A DNA stretch of 64,000 nt from Paraburkholderia sp. FT54 (lineage in GTDB: Bacteria; Pseudomonadota; Gammaproteobacteria; Burkholderiales; Burkholderiaceae), in the NCBI RefSeq assembly GCF_031585635.1, contig NZ_CP134196.1, positions 2,170,001 through 2,234,000 on the forward strand. The letters are read 5' to 3'. The notes under the pieces were generated by a model. That model saw only the letters and a program-made list of their open reading frames with translations, made no database searches and had not been told where the DNA came from. The stretch's first letter is position 1, and the number at the start of each line of letters is the position of its first letter. This document shows, one piece after another, positions 1 to 9,120 of the stretch. Made by a program: the position numbers and the translations under genes.

Positions 1-593
1 TTGCTGTGAATCAGGATCGCATCCGCGCCGGCCTGACGATAGGCTTCCGCGCGACGCAGCGCTTCGTCCATGCCCCAGCCGGCAATCAACGCTTCAACCC
101 GCGCGACGATCGAAAAGTTCTCATCGGACTGCGAGTCTTTACCGGCTTTGATCTTGCCGCAGAACTCGTCCATATCCGCGAGCGGTTGCGCTTCGCCGTT
201 GATGAAGCTGTTGGTCTTGGGGAATTGCTTGTCTTCGATACACACGCCGGCAATGCCGCGCTGTTCGAGTTTGCGCACGAGGCGGCGCACGTTGTTGAAG
301 TTGCCGTAGCCGGTATCGCCGTCGAGCAGGATCGGCAGATCGCTGGCGTCGGCCATGAATTCGAGCGTGTCGACGACTTGCGTCCAGCTTGCTTCATTGT
401 TGTCGCGCACGCCGTATTGCGCAGAAATCGCGAGGCCCGAACCCCAGATCGCCTTGAAACCGGCTTCGCGGACGATCCGGGCGGACAGGCCGTTATGGGC
501 CTCCATCATGAATTCGAGTTCGCTGCTGACGAGCATCTGGCGCAGGCGCGCGCTGCGGGACGCGGAGACGAAAGCGGGTTCGCGGGCGTTCAT
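1..593 (-). CDS. aepX: Phosphoenolpyruvate mutase (C-terminus beyond window)
   Basis: This is the N-terminal ~197 residues of an isocitrate-lyase/PEP-mutase superfamily enzyme that interconverts phosphoenolpyruvate and phosphonopyruvate, the entry step of C-P bond synthesis. The reading frame shows the metal-binding [10 protein letters not shown] segment and the gating loop [12 protein letters not shown]. The EDK...NS signature separates PEP mutase from phosphonopyruvate hydrolase, which has Thr in place of the Asn. The ATG at 593 is preceded by AGGAG at good spacing. The 3' end lies beyond base 1, so a fused nucleotidyltransferase domain or a downstream phosphonopyruvate decarboxylase cannot be excluded. 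The family call is strong; the phosphonate product is unknown. Confidence 0.88.
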   Translation of the reverse strand, partial: MNAREPAFVSASRSARLRQMLVSSELEFMMEAHNGLSARIVREAGFKAIWGSGLAISAQYGVRDNNEASWTQVVDTLEFMADASDLPILLDGDTGYGNFNNVRRLVRKLEQRGIAGVCIEDKQFPKTNSFINGEAQPLADMDEFCGKIKAGKDSQSDENFSIVARVEALIAGWGMDEALRRAEAYRQAGADAILIHS

Positions 594-1197
594 TTTATGT
601 ACTCCTGGTGGCGGGCTTATTGATGCTCTTCTTTTGCCCGACTGGCGTCTGGAAAATGGCGACTATAGCGGAATTTTTATTTATTCGTCTTTTTCGTGAC
701 AGTGGTTTTCTCCATTTGCGGATAAGTGGAAAAATGTGTCGTTTTTTGCAATCCGCTAATGCGACCGGCGGCTTGGATTTTATTGGCGTTCTGTGGAATC
801 GTGACGCGATCGCATGGCAGCGTGTTGGCGGGCGGCGTGTCCGTTCGGTTTGGTCGCCAATCGGTTGTGGCGATATTGAGGTTTGAATATCCGATTTTTA
901 TTGGCGGAAAGCCTTAATTATCAATATCGATTCACAAGCACTGGCATTTGGCATTGGCAATAGATGGAAAGCCCGATTGAATCAGCAGAAAATGAATAAG
1001 CGTTCTGAATGAAACATAAATAATGCCGTCGCGCGGTAAAAAAGTCTTTTTGGTCAGACGAATAGAAATACATAACAGCGGGTTTCCCCTGCCCTGCGGA
1101 GTCCAGGCCGCCGCGCCGTAAACACAGTCAGCGACAAGCCACTCGCCACAAGCGAACCCAATCCCTGACCGACCACTGTGCGAAAGCAAAACCCGCT
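594..1197. other. Divergent intergenic region, no gene recognised
   Basis: About 600 bp separate the PEP mutase and chemoreceptor start codons. The part from about 640 to 1060 is clearly richer in A+T than its surroundings, as expected for promoters of divergent genes. Short open frames here have no recognisable product and no convincing ribosome-binding site. Confidence 0.5.
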
Positions 1198-2739
1198 ATG
1201 ACTCTGAACAGAAAACTGGCCTCGATGATCGCCGTCCTCTGGATCGGCCTGATCCTGATCGGCGGCTTCGGCGCATGGCAGAACCGTGCCTCGATGATCT
1301 CGGACCGCCGCGATCAGTTGAAATCGCTGATCGAGCAGGCCAACCACATCGTCGGCCGTTACTACGCGCTCGCGCAGCAGCACACCATGACCGAAGAAGA
1401 AGCGAAGAAGCAGGCGCTTGAAAGCCTCGCGGCCATGCGCTACGGCAAGGACGGCTACATCTCCGTCAACGATTCGCAACCCGTCATGCTGATGCATCCG
1501 ATCAAGCCGGAAATGGTCGGCAAGAACCTCGCGCAGTTCACCGATCCGGCGGGCAACCACCTGTTCGTCGATATCGTCAACGCGGGCAATCGCGAAGGCG
1601 GCGGCTTCATCGACTACCTGTGGTCCAAGCCGGGTAGCGACAAACCGGTTGCCAAAACCAGCTACTCGATTCACTTCGCGCCGTGGGACTGGTATCTCGT
1701 CACCGGCATGTATATGGACGACGTGCAAAGCGCGTTCTACGCCAATCTGCTGCGCTGGCTCGTGATCACCGTCACGCTCGGCGCAATCGCCACCGCCGTC
1801 ATGCTGCTGGTGCTGCGCAGCGTTCGCCGTACACTCGGCGGCGATCTCGAAGTGGCCGTGGAACACGCGCAGTTGATGGCGCGCGGCAACCTCGCCACGC
1901 GCGTGCCGGTCCAATCGGACTACACCGGCAGCCTGCTGCATGCGCTTCAGACCATGCAGGCCGGTCTCGTCGAGACGGTGTCGCGCGTGCGGCTCGGCAC
2001 GGAGAACATCAATATCGGCGCGACCGAAATCGCCGCCGGCAACACGGATCTCTCGCAGCGCACGGAAGAACAGGCCGCCGCGCTCGTCGAAACGGCGTCG
2101 AGCATGGACCAGATGACGGTCAACGTGAAGCAGAACGCGGACAGTGCGCTGCAGGCCGCGCACCTCGCCGGCCAGGCCGCGGATGTCGCCACGCGCGGCA
2201 GCCGCGTGGTCGACGACGTGGTCCGCACGATGGGCGAAATCACCACCAGTTCGCGGCAGATCGGCGACATCATCGGCGTGATCGACGGCATCGCCTTCCA
2301 GACCAACATCCTCGCGCTCAACGCGGCCGTCGAAGCGGCTCGCGCGGGCGAACAGGGACGCGGCTTCGCGGTGGTCGCAGCCGAAGTGCGCAGCCTCGCG
2401 CAACGCTCGGCCACAGCAGCGAAGGAAATCAAGGCCTTGATCGAAACCTCGACCAACACGGTGGAAGCCGGCGCGTCGCTGGTCGCCAATGCCGGTTCGA
2501 CGATGGGCGAGATCGTGCAGTCGGTGCGTCGCGTCAACGAGATTCTCGAGGAGATCAGCAACGCCTCGCGCGAACAGAGCGCGGGCATCGAGCAGGTCAA
2601 TCGCGCGGTCGGTGAAATGGATCAGGTCACGCAGCAGAACGCGGCGCTGGTCGAACAGGCCGCGGCCGCCGCGCATTCGCTGAAGGACCAGGTGGGTGTT
2701 CTGCGCGAAGCGATTTCGAGCTTTGCACTGCCGGCCTGA
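1198..2739 (+). CDS. Methyl-accepting chemotaxis protein with Cache sensor
   Basis: The 513-aa protein is an inner-membrane chemoreceptor. TM1 is at about residues 8-27, a periplasmic single-Cache (sCache_2-like) domain spans about 30-180 with the GKDGYISV and [10 protein letters not shown] landmarks, and TM2 is at about 184-206. A divergent HAMP region and a long cytoplasmic signalling coiled coil follow. The conserved hairpin tip around [18 protein letters not shown], which contacts CheA/CheW, is intact. The C-terminus lacks an NWETF-type tethering peptide, so methylation would rely on untethered CheR/CheB. No chemotaxis genes are adjacent, so it is an orphan receptor; sCache_2 receptors often bind small organic acids, but the ligand here is unknown. 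Confidence 0.93.
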   Translation: MTLNRKLASMIAVLWIGLILIGGFGAWQNRASMISDRRDQLKSLIEQANHIVGRYYALAQQHTMTEEEAKKQALESLAAMRYGKDGYISVNDSQPVMLMHPIKPEMVGKNLAQFTDPAGNHLFVDIVNAGNREGGGFIDYLWSKPGSDKPVAKTSYSIHFAPWDWYLVTGMYMDDVQSAFYANLLRWLVITVTLGAIATAVMLLVLRSVRRTLGGDLEVAVEHAQLMARGNLATRVPVQSDYTGSLLHALQTMQAGLVETVSRVRLGTENINIGATEIAAGNTDLSQRTEEQAAALVETASSMDQMTVNVKQNADSALQAAHLAGQAADVATRGSRVVDDVVRTMGEITTSSRQIGDIIGVIDGIAFQTNILALNAAVEAARAGEQGRGFAVVAAEVRSLAQRSATAAKEIKALIETSTNTVEAGASLVANAGSTMGEIVQSVRRVNEILEEISNASREQSAGIEQVNRAVGEMDQVTQQNAALVEQAAAAAHSLKDQVGVLREAISSFALPA

Positions 2740-2786
2740 GCATTTTCGGAACGCCGGACCTAACAGAAGCAGCGCACCAAAAAAGA

Positions 2787-2815
2787 AGGCGCTCAACAGG
2801 CGGAGAGCGCCTCTT
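2787..2815 (+). terminator. Hairpin downstream of the chemoreceptor gene
   Basis: AGGCGCTC (2787-2794) pairs with GAGCGCCT (2805-2812), a perfect 8-bp stem, followed by a short CTTT. It lies 47 bp behind the chemoreceptor stop codon. Confidence 0.6.
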
Positions 2816-2858
2816 TAACACGCCGCGTCGGAGTCGACGCATTAGTCGAACGAAACAG

Positions 2859-2892
2859 CCGCGCGGATTTTTCAAGTCCGCGCGGTTTTTTT
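2859..2892 (+). terminator. Strong intrinsic terminator
   Basis: CCGCGCGGA (2859-2867) pairs perfectly with TCCGCGCGG (2877-2885) across a 9-nt loop and is followed by seven T residues (2886-2892). It is the second hairpin after the chemoreceptor gene and separates it from the decayed gene that follows. Confidence 0.9.
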
Positions 2893-2937
2893 ACGCCCGC
2901 GCGCGCCCTGGTCTACGTTGAGCCGTCTCCGGCTCAT

Positions 2938-3240
2938 GTGCCCATCTACCTGCTCGCCATCGTCGCCGACGCCATGTCCCGCGTATTCATGAGCATGCGC
3001 CGCGGTATGGATCGCTTCGGTCTGTGCCTCGTCGGCACGGTTACCGCGCCCTGCGGCGGCACGGTGCGCGACGTGCTGCTCGGTCGCTACCCCTTGCGCG
3101 GATCTCGCATCCAGATTACGTTCTCATTACAATTGGCGCGGCGTCGGTTGCCGCGGCGTGCGCGGCGGCATGTTGCGCGACGTGCTGTGCAGTTTCGCGC
3201 TGCGCATGCCGGCGGTGCGATTCCGCTGGTAACTCAAGGT
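2938..3240 (+). pseudogene. Decayed TRIC/UPF0126 cation-channel gene
   Basis: Three reading frames together give a broken TRIC/UPF0126 (YadS-like) membrane protein. The first frame, from GTG 2938, reads YLLAIVADAMS, then GMDRFGLCLVGTVTA and GGTVRDVLLGRYPL, the first family repeat. A frame change near 3100 continues as ISHPDYVLITIGAA. A third frame near 3164 gives GGMLRDVLC, the second repeat motif. About 50 residues expected between the last two pieces are missing. Intact family members are about 200 aa. The frameshifts plus the internal deletion make a functional product very unlikely. Boundaries are approximate. Confidence 0.75.
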
Positions 3241-3300
3241 ATTCACCGCCGCCGATTCGGGCGGCGCAAAGTTAATCGAGCTGTTCGTTATCCGCACCCA

Positions 3301-5028
3301 ATGATCCAGAAGAAGAAATCGCAGTCGCACGATCCCTACGCGCCCGTCGCGAAACACCCGTTGCTGGCCGCGCGCCTGCCGATGTGGCGTTCCAAATTCA
3401 TCGTCCTGCTGGTGTTCGGCGCGTTCGCGTCGCTCGCAGGGCGCGCGTTCTGGGTGCAGGTGGTGAACCAGGACTTCTACGTCGATCAAGGACAGAAGCG
3501 CTATCAGCGCACCATCGAACTCGACGCGACGCGCGGGCGGATCGTCGATCGCAACGGCTCGATGCTTGCCGTCAGCCTCGCAACCTACGAGATCTGGGCC
3601 TCGCCCAAACTGATCGACGAAGCCGCGTTCGCGCCGCTCTCCAGGCTGCTCGATCTGCCGCTGGCGGAATTGCGCCGGCGTTTGAACGGAGACAAGATCT
3701 TCGTCCTGCTCAAGCGCCAGGTGGACGCCGAGACCGCCGGGCATCTGTCGAAATTGGGCCTCGCGGGCATCACGCAGATCGCGGATTCGAAGCGTTTTTA
3801 TCCTGAAGGCGAATCGGCGGCGCACGTGGTCGGCTTCACGGATATCGAGGACAACGGTCAGGAGGGCGTCGAGCTCGCCGCCAACGAGCAACTGCTCGGC
3901 GTGCCCGGCCAGCGCGAAGTGATCCGCGACCGTCTGGGCCGCGTGGTGTCCGAGACCCGGCCGCTCGTGCCCCCGCAGAACGGCGAGACCATCCATCTGA
4001 CGATCGATCGGCGGATTCAGCAGCTCGCCTATGCGCAACTCAAGGACGCGATTGCCAGACATCACGCCGAAGCCGGCAGCGTGGTGGTGCTCGACGCGCG
4101 CAACGGCGAGATCCTGGCGCTCGCCAATTACCCGAGCTTCGATCCGAACGATCGCGCCCGCCTGACCGGCCGCCAGTTGCGCAATCGCGCGGTGGTCGAT
4201 ACTTTCGAGCCCGGCTCGACGATCAAGCCGGTGGTCGTCGCGCTCTCGATCGACGAGGGCAAGGTGCGGCCGCAAAGTGTGATCGATACCGCGCCTGGCT
4301 GGTACAGGATCGGGCCGGCCGTGATCCACGACACTTCGAATCACGGCGTGATGACCGTTGCCGAAGCCGTGCAGAAGTCGAGCAATATCGCGCTCGCCAA
4401 GCTCGCGTTGAATTTGCCGGCCGAGAAGATCTGGACCAAATATCAGGAATACGGGCTCGGCCTGCGCCCGGAGCTGACGTTTCCGGGCGTGGCGTCGGGC
4501 AAGGTGCGTCCGTATAAGCGCTGGCGCCCGATCGAACAGGCGACCATGGCATATGGCTACGGGCTGTCCACGTCGCTACTGCAAATGGCGCAGGTCTACA
4601 CGGCCTATGCCGGCGACGGCACGATGCATCGCGTGAGTCTGCTGCGTAATGGAGCGGGCGCGCAATCGGAGGACAAGGGCCAGGCGGTCACGACGCCGAC
4701 CACCGCGCGCGCCATCCGCGCGATGCTGGAAATGGCGACCGGCGTGGGCGGCACGGGACGCGCGGCGACGGTGGAAGGCTACCGGATCGGCGGCAAGACC
4801 GGCACGGCGCGCAAACAGGTCGGCGCGACTTACGCGAAAAACCGCTACCGCGCACTGTTCGTCGGCATGGCGCCGATGAGCGACCCGCGGCTGATCGTCG
4901 CCGTGATGATCGACGACCCGGCGGGCAAGGCGTTTTATGGCGGGACGGTGGCCGGTCCGGTGTTCAGCGGCGTGACGGGTGGAGCGCTGCAGCTACTGGG
5001 TGTGCCACCGGATGCGCCGGGCACTTAG
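3301..5028 (+). CDS. Class B penicillin-binding protein, FtsI/PBP3-like paralog
   Basis: This is a 575-aa peptidoglycan D,D-transpeptidase. A short cytoplasmic tail is followed by one TM at about residues 31-52, a PBP-dimer domain from about 60, and a C-terminal transpeptidase domain. All three penicillin-binding motifs are present: STIK at 306-309, SSN at 360-362 and KTGTA at 499-503. Length and order match FtsI (588 aa in E. coli). No mraZ/mraW/ftsL/murE genes are adjacent, so this is probably a second copy outside the dcw cluster. The frame stays open back to 2938, but that part encodes the decayed TRIC gene, so ATG 3301 was chosen; no clear Shine-Dalgarno sequence is visible there. Confidence 0.92.
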   Translation: MIQKKKSQSHDPYAPVAKHPLLAARLPMWRSKFIVLLVFGAFASLAGRAFWVQVVNQDFYVDQGQKRYQRTIELDATRGRIVDRNGSMLAVSLATYEIWASPKLIDEAAFAPLSRLLDLPLAELRRRLNGDKIFVLLKRQVDAETAGHLSKLGLAGITQIADSKRFYPEGESAAHVVGFTDIEDNGQEGVELAANEQLLGVPGQREVIRDRLGRVVSETRPLVPPQNGETIHLTIDRRIQQLAYAQLKDAIARHHAEAGSVVVLDARNGEILALANYPSFDPNDRARLTGRQLRNRAVVDTFEPGSTIKPVVVALSIDEGKVRPQSVIDTAPGWYRIGPAVIHDTSNHGVMTVAEAVQKSSNIALAKLALNLPAEKIWTKYQEYGLGLRPELTFPGVASGKVRPYKRWRPIEQATMAYGYGLSTSLLQMAQVYTAYAGDGTMHRVSLLRNGAGAQSEDKGQAVTTPTTARAIRAMLEMATGVGGTGRAATVEGYRIGGKTGTARKQVGATYAKNRYRALFVGMAPMSDPRLIVAVMIDDPAGKAFYGGTVAGPVFSGVTGGALQLLGVPPDAPGT

Positions 5029-5150
5029 GAGCTTTAAGCGGCATGCGCGCGCCGGCCGCGGCACACCGTTTTTTTCGGATGCCATGCAGGCGATTGCCGC
5101 GTCGGGCAGCCAGTCACGCGAACTTTCGATGCGAGCTTCGGCGCCTGAGG

Positions 5151-6266
5151 TCAGCGAGCCATCTGCTCGCCACCCGCATTGACCAGTGCCTCAATGCGAT
5201 TGCGGCCGTTGCGTTTGGCCTGATACATGGCGCGATCGGCTTCTTCCATCATCGCGCCGCCTAGCGTGGCCGCCTCGGTTGGCGTGCCGCTGATCGTGCG
5301 CGCCGCCACGCCGATCGACACCGTCAAGGCGATGCGCTCGCCATGATCGTCCTGCAAAGCGAGTCGTTCGACCGCCAACCGCACACGCTCGGCGACGGTG
5401 AGCGCATCGGCGCGGTCGCCTTGCACGAGCGCCGCGAATTCTTCGCCGCCGTAACGCGCGACGGTATCGCCGAGGCGCACCTGTTGCCGCACGCAAGCCG
5501 CCACCGCCGCCAACGCGCGGTCGCCGGTCTGATGGCCGTAGGTGTCGTTGATCCGCTTGAAGCTGTCGATATCGATGAACAGACACGCTACCGGCACGCT
5601 ATAGCGGACGGCGCGCATGATCTCCTCGCGCAGCCGCTCGTCGAAATAGCGGCGATTGGCGAGGCCCGTCAACGAATCGGTCATGCCCAATTGCTTGAGC
5701 CGCTCGCGATGGGCGACATTGTCGAGACTCGCCGTCACGATGCTCGCGAAGCGCTCCAGAATATCGGTCGCCATACCTCGGCCGAAGCGCGCCGGGTCGT
5801 CGCTGCCGAGACAGAGATAGCCGCTGACGGTGTCGCCGGCGGCAAGCGGCAGCAGGATCGCGCTCGCCGGCGCTTCGGCGTCGCCGAAGAAAGCACGCCG
5901 CGCCGAATCATCCATGTCGTGCGGCTTGCCGAGCCACGGCCGGCCCTGTTCGCACAGACCTTGGGCGGCAAGACCACCTTCGCGCGAGGTGCGCAGTCTC
6001 GACTGATCGAGTGCGCACAAGGCGGCCGGCTCGAGCAATTCGCGCAGCATCGGCGCGCGGTCGTCGAGCCAGAGCGTCACGCCACTCAGCGAAAATTCCC
6101 GCGGCAACTGAGTGAACAGCGTGTCGAGAAACGATGCGAAGTCCTGAGCGCCGATCAAACGCAACTCGACGTTCTGGAAGCGCCGCAGCGTGCGCTCGTT
6201 GTGCTGCACAGTATCGACGAGCGAACGAAGGCGCTCGGAAAGCGGCGTTTGGGCGAGGTTCGTCAC
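5151..6266 (-). CDS. Diguanylate cyclase with DUF484/GAF-like sensor
   Basis: The 371-aa cytoplasmic protein has a DUF484/GAF-like N-terminal half (about residues 1-190) and a C-terminal GGDEF domain. The catalytic motif reads RYGGEEFA. An RLGD inhibitory I-site precedes it by the canonical five residues, so both c-di-GMP synthesis and product inhibition should be intact. There is no EAL domain and no membrane segment. It stands alone, convergent with the transpeptidase gene. The signal sensed by the GAF-like part is unknown. Confidence 0.92.
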   Translation of the reverse strand: MTNLAQTPLSERLRSLVDTVQHNERTLRRFQNVELRLIGAQDFASFLDTLFTQLPREFSLSGVTLWLDDRAPMLRELLEPAALCALDQSRLRTSREGGLAAQGLCEQGRPWLGKPHDMDDSARRAFFGDAEAPASAILLPLAAGDTVSGYLCLGSDDPARFGRGMATDILERFASIVTASLDNVAHRERLKQLGMTDSLTGLANRRYFDERLREEIMRAVRYSVPVACLFIDIDSFKRINDTYGHQTGDRALAAVAACVRQQVRLGDTVARYGGEEFAALVQGDRADALTVAERVRLAVERLALQDDHGERIALTVSIGVAARTISGTPTEAATLGGAMMEEADRAMYQAKRNGRNRIEALVNAGGEQMAR

Positions 6267-6437
6267 GTTATCAGGTGTGGGCCCGAAGGCGAAGCGGGGT
6301 TGGCGACCCCAATCGCTGTAATAACGGCGGATTTCGCGAGGTCTTGAGGGCCCGATCAGGTCGACTACGCTTTTACGCGATCTTAAGTCTGGCTTAATTC
6401 TTTGCTGTAACCATGACGCACAACATCCCCTGTTGAA

Positions 6438-6465
6438 GCCGCCAGAACATCGGCGGCGCTTTTTT
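6438..6465 (+). terminator. Hairpin plus T-run upstream of a small gene
   Basis: GCCGCC (6438-6443) pairs with GGCGGC (6452-6457) and is followed by GC and a six-T run (6460-6465). It reads on the plus strand only 64 bp before the next plus-strand start codon, with no plus-strand gene before it since the transpeptidase at 5028. It could end a short RNA or act as a leader attenuator. Confidence 0.55.
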
Positions 6466-6528
6466 CCCCCGGGGTGTCGACGACGCGCCAGAAGATGGGC
6501 AGCAGGCCCGCGAAGAAGGAGTCAAACC

Positions 6529-6786
6529 ATGGTTGAAGACACGGTATTCGAGCATCTGCGCGCCATGCCCGGCAATGAATGGGTCAGCCAGATCCACTCA
6601 TGCAAGGTCTCGGACCCGCTGCAACATCCTTGGGGTCGTTCATACCGGCTCGTCGAATGGACCATGAAGCACACGCCCGAATCGAGCCGCCGGGTCGTGC
6701 CCGCCGAGAGCACGCCGCTTGAAATCGCTCAGGCCGTTGTTTCGCATGTGCCGGGCCGGCGCTTCTGCCAGGACGGCAACGAATAA
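6529..6786 (+). CDS. Small conserved hypothetical protein (85 aa)
   Basis: An 85-aa soluble protein of unknown function, starting MVEDTVFEHL. The ATG at 6529 follows an AAGAAGGA ribosome-binding site. No membrane segment, signal peptide or known motif is visible. It has a single Cys near the middle (HSCKVSD) and one near the end (RRFCQDG). It converges with the isomerase gene at 6826, and a terminator-like hairpin lies directly upstream. The ribosome-binding site and codon use argue that it is real. Confidence 0.65.
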   Translation: MVEDTVFEHLRAMPGNEWVSQIHSCKVSDPLQHPWGRSYRLVEWTMKHTPESSRRVVPAESTPLEIAQAVVSHVPGRRFCQDGNE

Positions 6787-6825
6787 CCCTCAGCAGCCCC
6801 GCTCACGCGCCCTGCGTTCATTGCG

Positions 6826-7464
6826 CTAGCCGCGTGTGGCGATCGATGCGCAGTAGTCCAATGCATCGTCCAGCCGGTCGTTGCCCCAGAACATTTCATC
6901 GCCGACAAAAAACATCGGCGCACCGAAAATCCCACGGGCCGCGGCCGCCGCGGTCTGCTCACGCAAGCGCAGTTTGTTCGCGTCGCTTTGCGCATCGGCG
7001 ATGATCCGCTGCGCAGGCAAACCCAGTTCATCGAGCGCCTCGCTCACCACCTCCACCGAACCGATATCGCGGTCATGCGCGAAGTTCAGTTGCATGATCT
7101 TGCGGCAGTAGGCGGCGATCCATTCGCGATCCGCGCCGAGCAGCGCCACGCGCATCGCAAGAAGCGCGGCGCGCGGGAACGTGGTGGGGCGCGTCAGGGC
7201 GATGCCGTATTTGCGGCATTGCCGTTCCATGTCTTTCCACACATATGCGCCCTTCTCCTTCTGCAGCACGAACGGCGAATTGTCGAAACCGAGGTCGCGG
7301 AAGACCGGCCCCAGCAGGAACGGACGCCAGTGGATCCGCACGCCCCGCGCCGCGGCTTCAGCCTCGATGCGCATGACGCTGAGGTAGCTGTAGTTGCTGC
7401 CGAAGTCGAACCAGAAATCGATTTCCGGTGCATGCGCGGGCACGTGGGTTGCTATCTCCTTCAT
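6826..7464 (-). CDS. 2-hydroxychromene-2-carboxylate isomerase-like DsbA-family protein
   Basis: The 212-aa protein belongs to the thioredoxin-fold DsbA/kappa-GST family. The N-terminus FWFDFGSNYSYLS and the C-terminal GIFGAPMFFVGDEMFWG segment are characteristic of the 2-hydroxychromene-2-carboxylate isomerase branch, which uses glutathione in naphthalene-type degradation. The Ser/Asn N-terminal active-site region lacks a CxxC pair, so it is not a disulfide oxidoreductase. No aromatic catabolic genes are adjacent, so the substrate is open. Start ATG 7464 has GGAGGG upstream. Confidence 0.85.
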   Translation of the reverse strand: MKEIATHVPAHAPEIDFWFDFGSNYSYLSVMRIEAEAAARGVRIHWRPFLLGPVFRDLGFDNSPFVLQKEKGAYVWKDMERQCRKYGIALTRPTTFPRAALLAMRVALLGADREWIAAYCRKIMQLNFAHDRDIGSVEVVSEALDELGLPAQRIIADAQSDANKLRLREQTAAAAARGIFGAPMFFVGDEMFWGNDRLDDALDYCASIATRG

Positions 7465-7750
7465 CTTTTTGCCCTCCAGTCATACGTAGCCGGACAGCGC
7501 CTATGTCTTGCAAAGCTGGACAGTGAGACGGCGCGCTCATCCCTATGATGGCCTTCACACCGCTATGTCAGATGCTCATAACATGAACTATCCATACGAC
7601 ATTCTCTCACCGCCGCGCGTGTCTTTTCATCATCGTGGTGTCCACATCCATCCTGCTCGCGCTGTCCTGACGAGGTATTCACACCGTCACTCGCCGAGCG
7701 GGGGAACTCGCGAACGCGCTCTACACGTTTCCGTAAAAAGACGAGATATA
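7465..7750. other. Divergent intergenic region
   Basis: About 290 bp between the isomerase start and the LexA box. No supported gene was seen; short plus-strand frames here have no ribosome-binding site or recognisable product. Confidence 0.4.
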
Positions 7751-7766
7751 CTGTACATATATACAG
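7751..7766 (+). promoter_or_regulatory. Perfect LexA (SOS) box
   Basis: CTGTACATATATACAG is a full CTGT-N8-ACAG palindrome with an AT-alternating core, the LexA operator used in gamma- and beta-proteobacteria. It ends 18 bp before the ATG of the 122-aa ORF at 7785, close enough to overlap its promoter or transcription start. Confidence 0.85.
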
Positions 7767-7784
7767 TACTTTTTCGTCTGAGCA

Positions 7785-8153
7785 ATGCGCCTTCCAAATT
7801 TCGATCCACCCACGCTCGCCGAGCTGCGCGCCTGGTGGCGCACGCGCGACGAGCAGGCCGTCCAGCGGCTCATCCTCGAAATCCAGCGGCAACGGCTCAC
7901 GTTGCTGGAACTGCGCAACCTGATCGACTGCGGCGTCCAGCAGGCACGGGCTGCGGACCGCACGCTAGTCGAGCGCGGCGAACCGCTGATGACGCTGCGC
8001 ATCAGGATTGCCCAGGAAGTGCTGCGGGTCGGCGACATCGACGATACGCGGCAGATGAGCCGTGCCGAACAGGAAAGGCTCGCGGTTCGCACCGAAGGTC
8101 AGATGGAATACGCGCGCGAAGGCCGTCTGCGGCGACAGCGCCGCAATATCTAG
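7785..8153 (+). CDS. Putative SOS-regulated protein of unknown function
   Basis: A 122-aa charged, mostly helical protein, rich in Arg, Glu, Gln and Leu, with no signal peptide or membrane segment. It does not resemble the familiar small SOS proteins (SulA, YebG, DinI, UmuD, ImuA) in any motif I can recognise. The ATG lies 18 bp behind a perfect LexA box, so damage-induced expression is strongly suggested. The Shine-Dalgarno region is weak (TCTGAG), and the message may be nearly leaderless. It converges on the LysE-type gene at 8209. Function unknown; a role in the SOS response is inferred only from the operator. Confidence 0.7.
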   Translation: MRLPNFDPPTLAELRAWWRTRDEQAVQRLILEIQRQRLTLLELRNLIDCGVQQARAADRTLVERGEPLMTLRIRIAQEVLRVGDIDDTRQMSRAEQERLAVRTEGQMEYAREGRLRRQRRNI

Positions 8154-8208
8154 CTGGAGCGCGGCCTGCCTCGCTGCCGTTGCGACGAAGCGCTGCCGCG
8201 CGGATCGA

Positions 8209-8835
8209 TCAACGCGTTTGCGTGGCCACGCGCAGGCCGAGCGAAATGAACAGCACGCCGATGATCTTGTTCTGCCAGCGCGTCAGCCACGTCAGACGCT
8301 TGACGAATTTGCCCAGCGGACGAATCGTCAACACGATCAGCGTCGTATAGAGCGCACTCATGCCGACAAAGATGAGGCCGAGCGTGGTGAATTGCAGAAA
8401 CGTGGAGCCATGTTCGGGACGAACGAACTGCGGCAGAAACGCGAGGAAAAACAGCGCGGTCTTGGGGTTCAGCACTTCGGCGGGAATGGCCTGAAAGAAG
8501 GCTTTCGAAGCCGACACCGGCACCACGGCCGGCATATGTGCGCTCGCCTGCTTCTCGCGCAATGCGCGAATGCCCAGATAGACGAGGTACGCCGCGCCGA
8601 CGAACTTCACCGCGTTGAAGGCCAGCGCGGAGGTCATCAGCAGCGCAGAGAGACCGACCGATGCGCCCAGCGTATGAATGAAATCGCCGACTGCGATACC
8701 GAGGCCGGTGAGAATGCCGGCCTTGCGACCGCCATGCACGGTGCGCGTCAACACCAGCAGCACGGCCGGACCCGGAATCAGAAAGAGCCCGAGTACAACG
8801 GCTACGAAAGTCCCTAACGTGGATAGGTCAAGCAT
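8209..8835 (-). CDS. LysE/RhtB family exporter
   Basis: A 208-aa integral membrane protein with about six TM helices. LFLIPGPAVLLVLTRT near the N-terminus is the RhtB/LysE hallmark, and NPKTALFFLAFLPQF in the middle is a second family signature. Such proteins export amino acids or homoserine lactones. The ATG at 8835 is preceded by AAGGAG at ideal spacing; the frame remains open further upstream but without a better start. No adjacent regulator was seen, so the substrate is unknown. Confidence 0.9.
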   Translation of the reverse strand: MLDLSTLGTFVAVVLGLFLIPGPAVLLVLTRTVHGGRKAGILTGLGIAVGDFIHTLGASVGLSALLMTSALAFNAVKFVGAAYLVYLGIRALREKQASAHMPAVVPVSASKAFFQAIPAEVLNPKTALFFLAFLPQFVRPEHGSTFLQFTTLGLIFVGMSALYTTLIVLTIRPLGKFVKRLTWLTRWQNKIIGVLFISLGLRVATQTR

Positions 8836-9120
8836 GTCGTCTCCTTGGTGACGCGCTGGGTTCGGCGGATGGGCGCGCGCGTTTAGCCGAAGATTGTAGA
8901 CGAATGCGTGATTTCTGCCTGGCGTCCACTGTGCGTGCAGTCCGGCGGATTGCCATGAGTTACGCGGCAAACGCATGGCAAGCAGGCCGGCACAATGCAC
9001 GCCGGAAAACAGGCGAGCAAGCCATGTATGGTCGTCCCGGAGATTGTCCGTCGGCGGCCGCCGATCCGTTACCATGGCGGGCACGGGGCCACGCGCGGTC
9101 CGTATTTTTTATCCACCGAA

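Noticed and set aside
1054..2796. 580-aa open frame antisense to the chemoreceptor
   Set aside because: Composition is Arg/His/Asp-rich as expected for the mirror frame of a GC-rich gene; no known motif, and the plus-strand chemoreceptor is certain.
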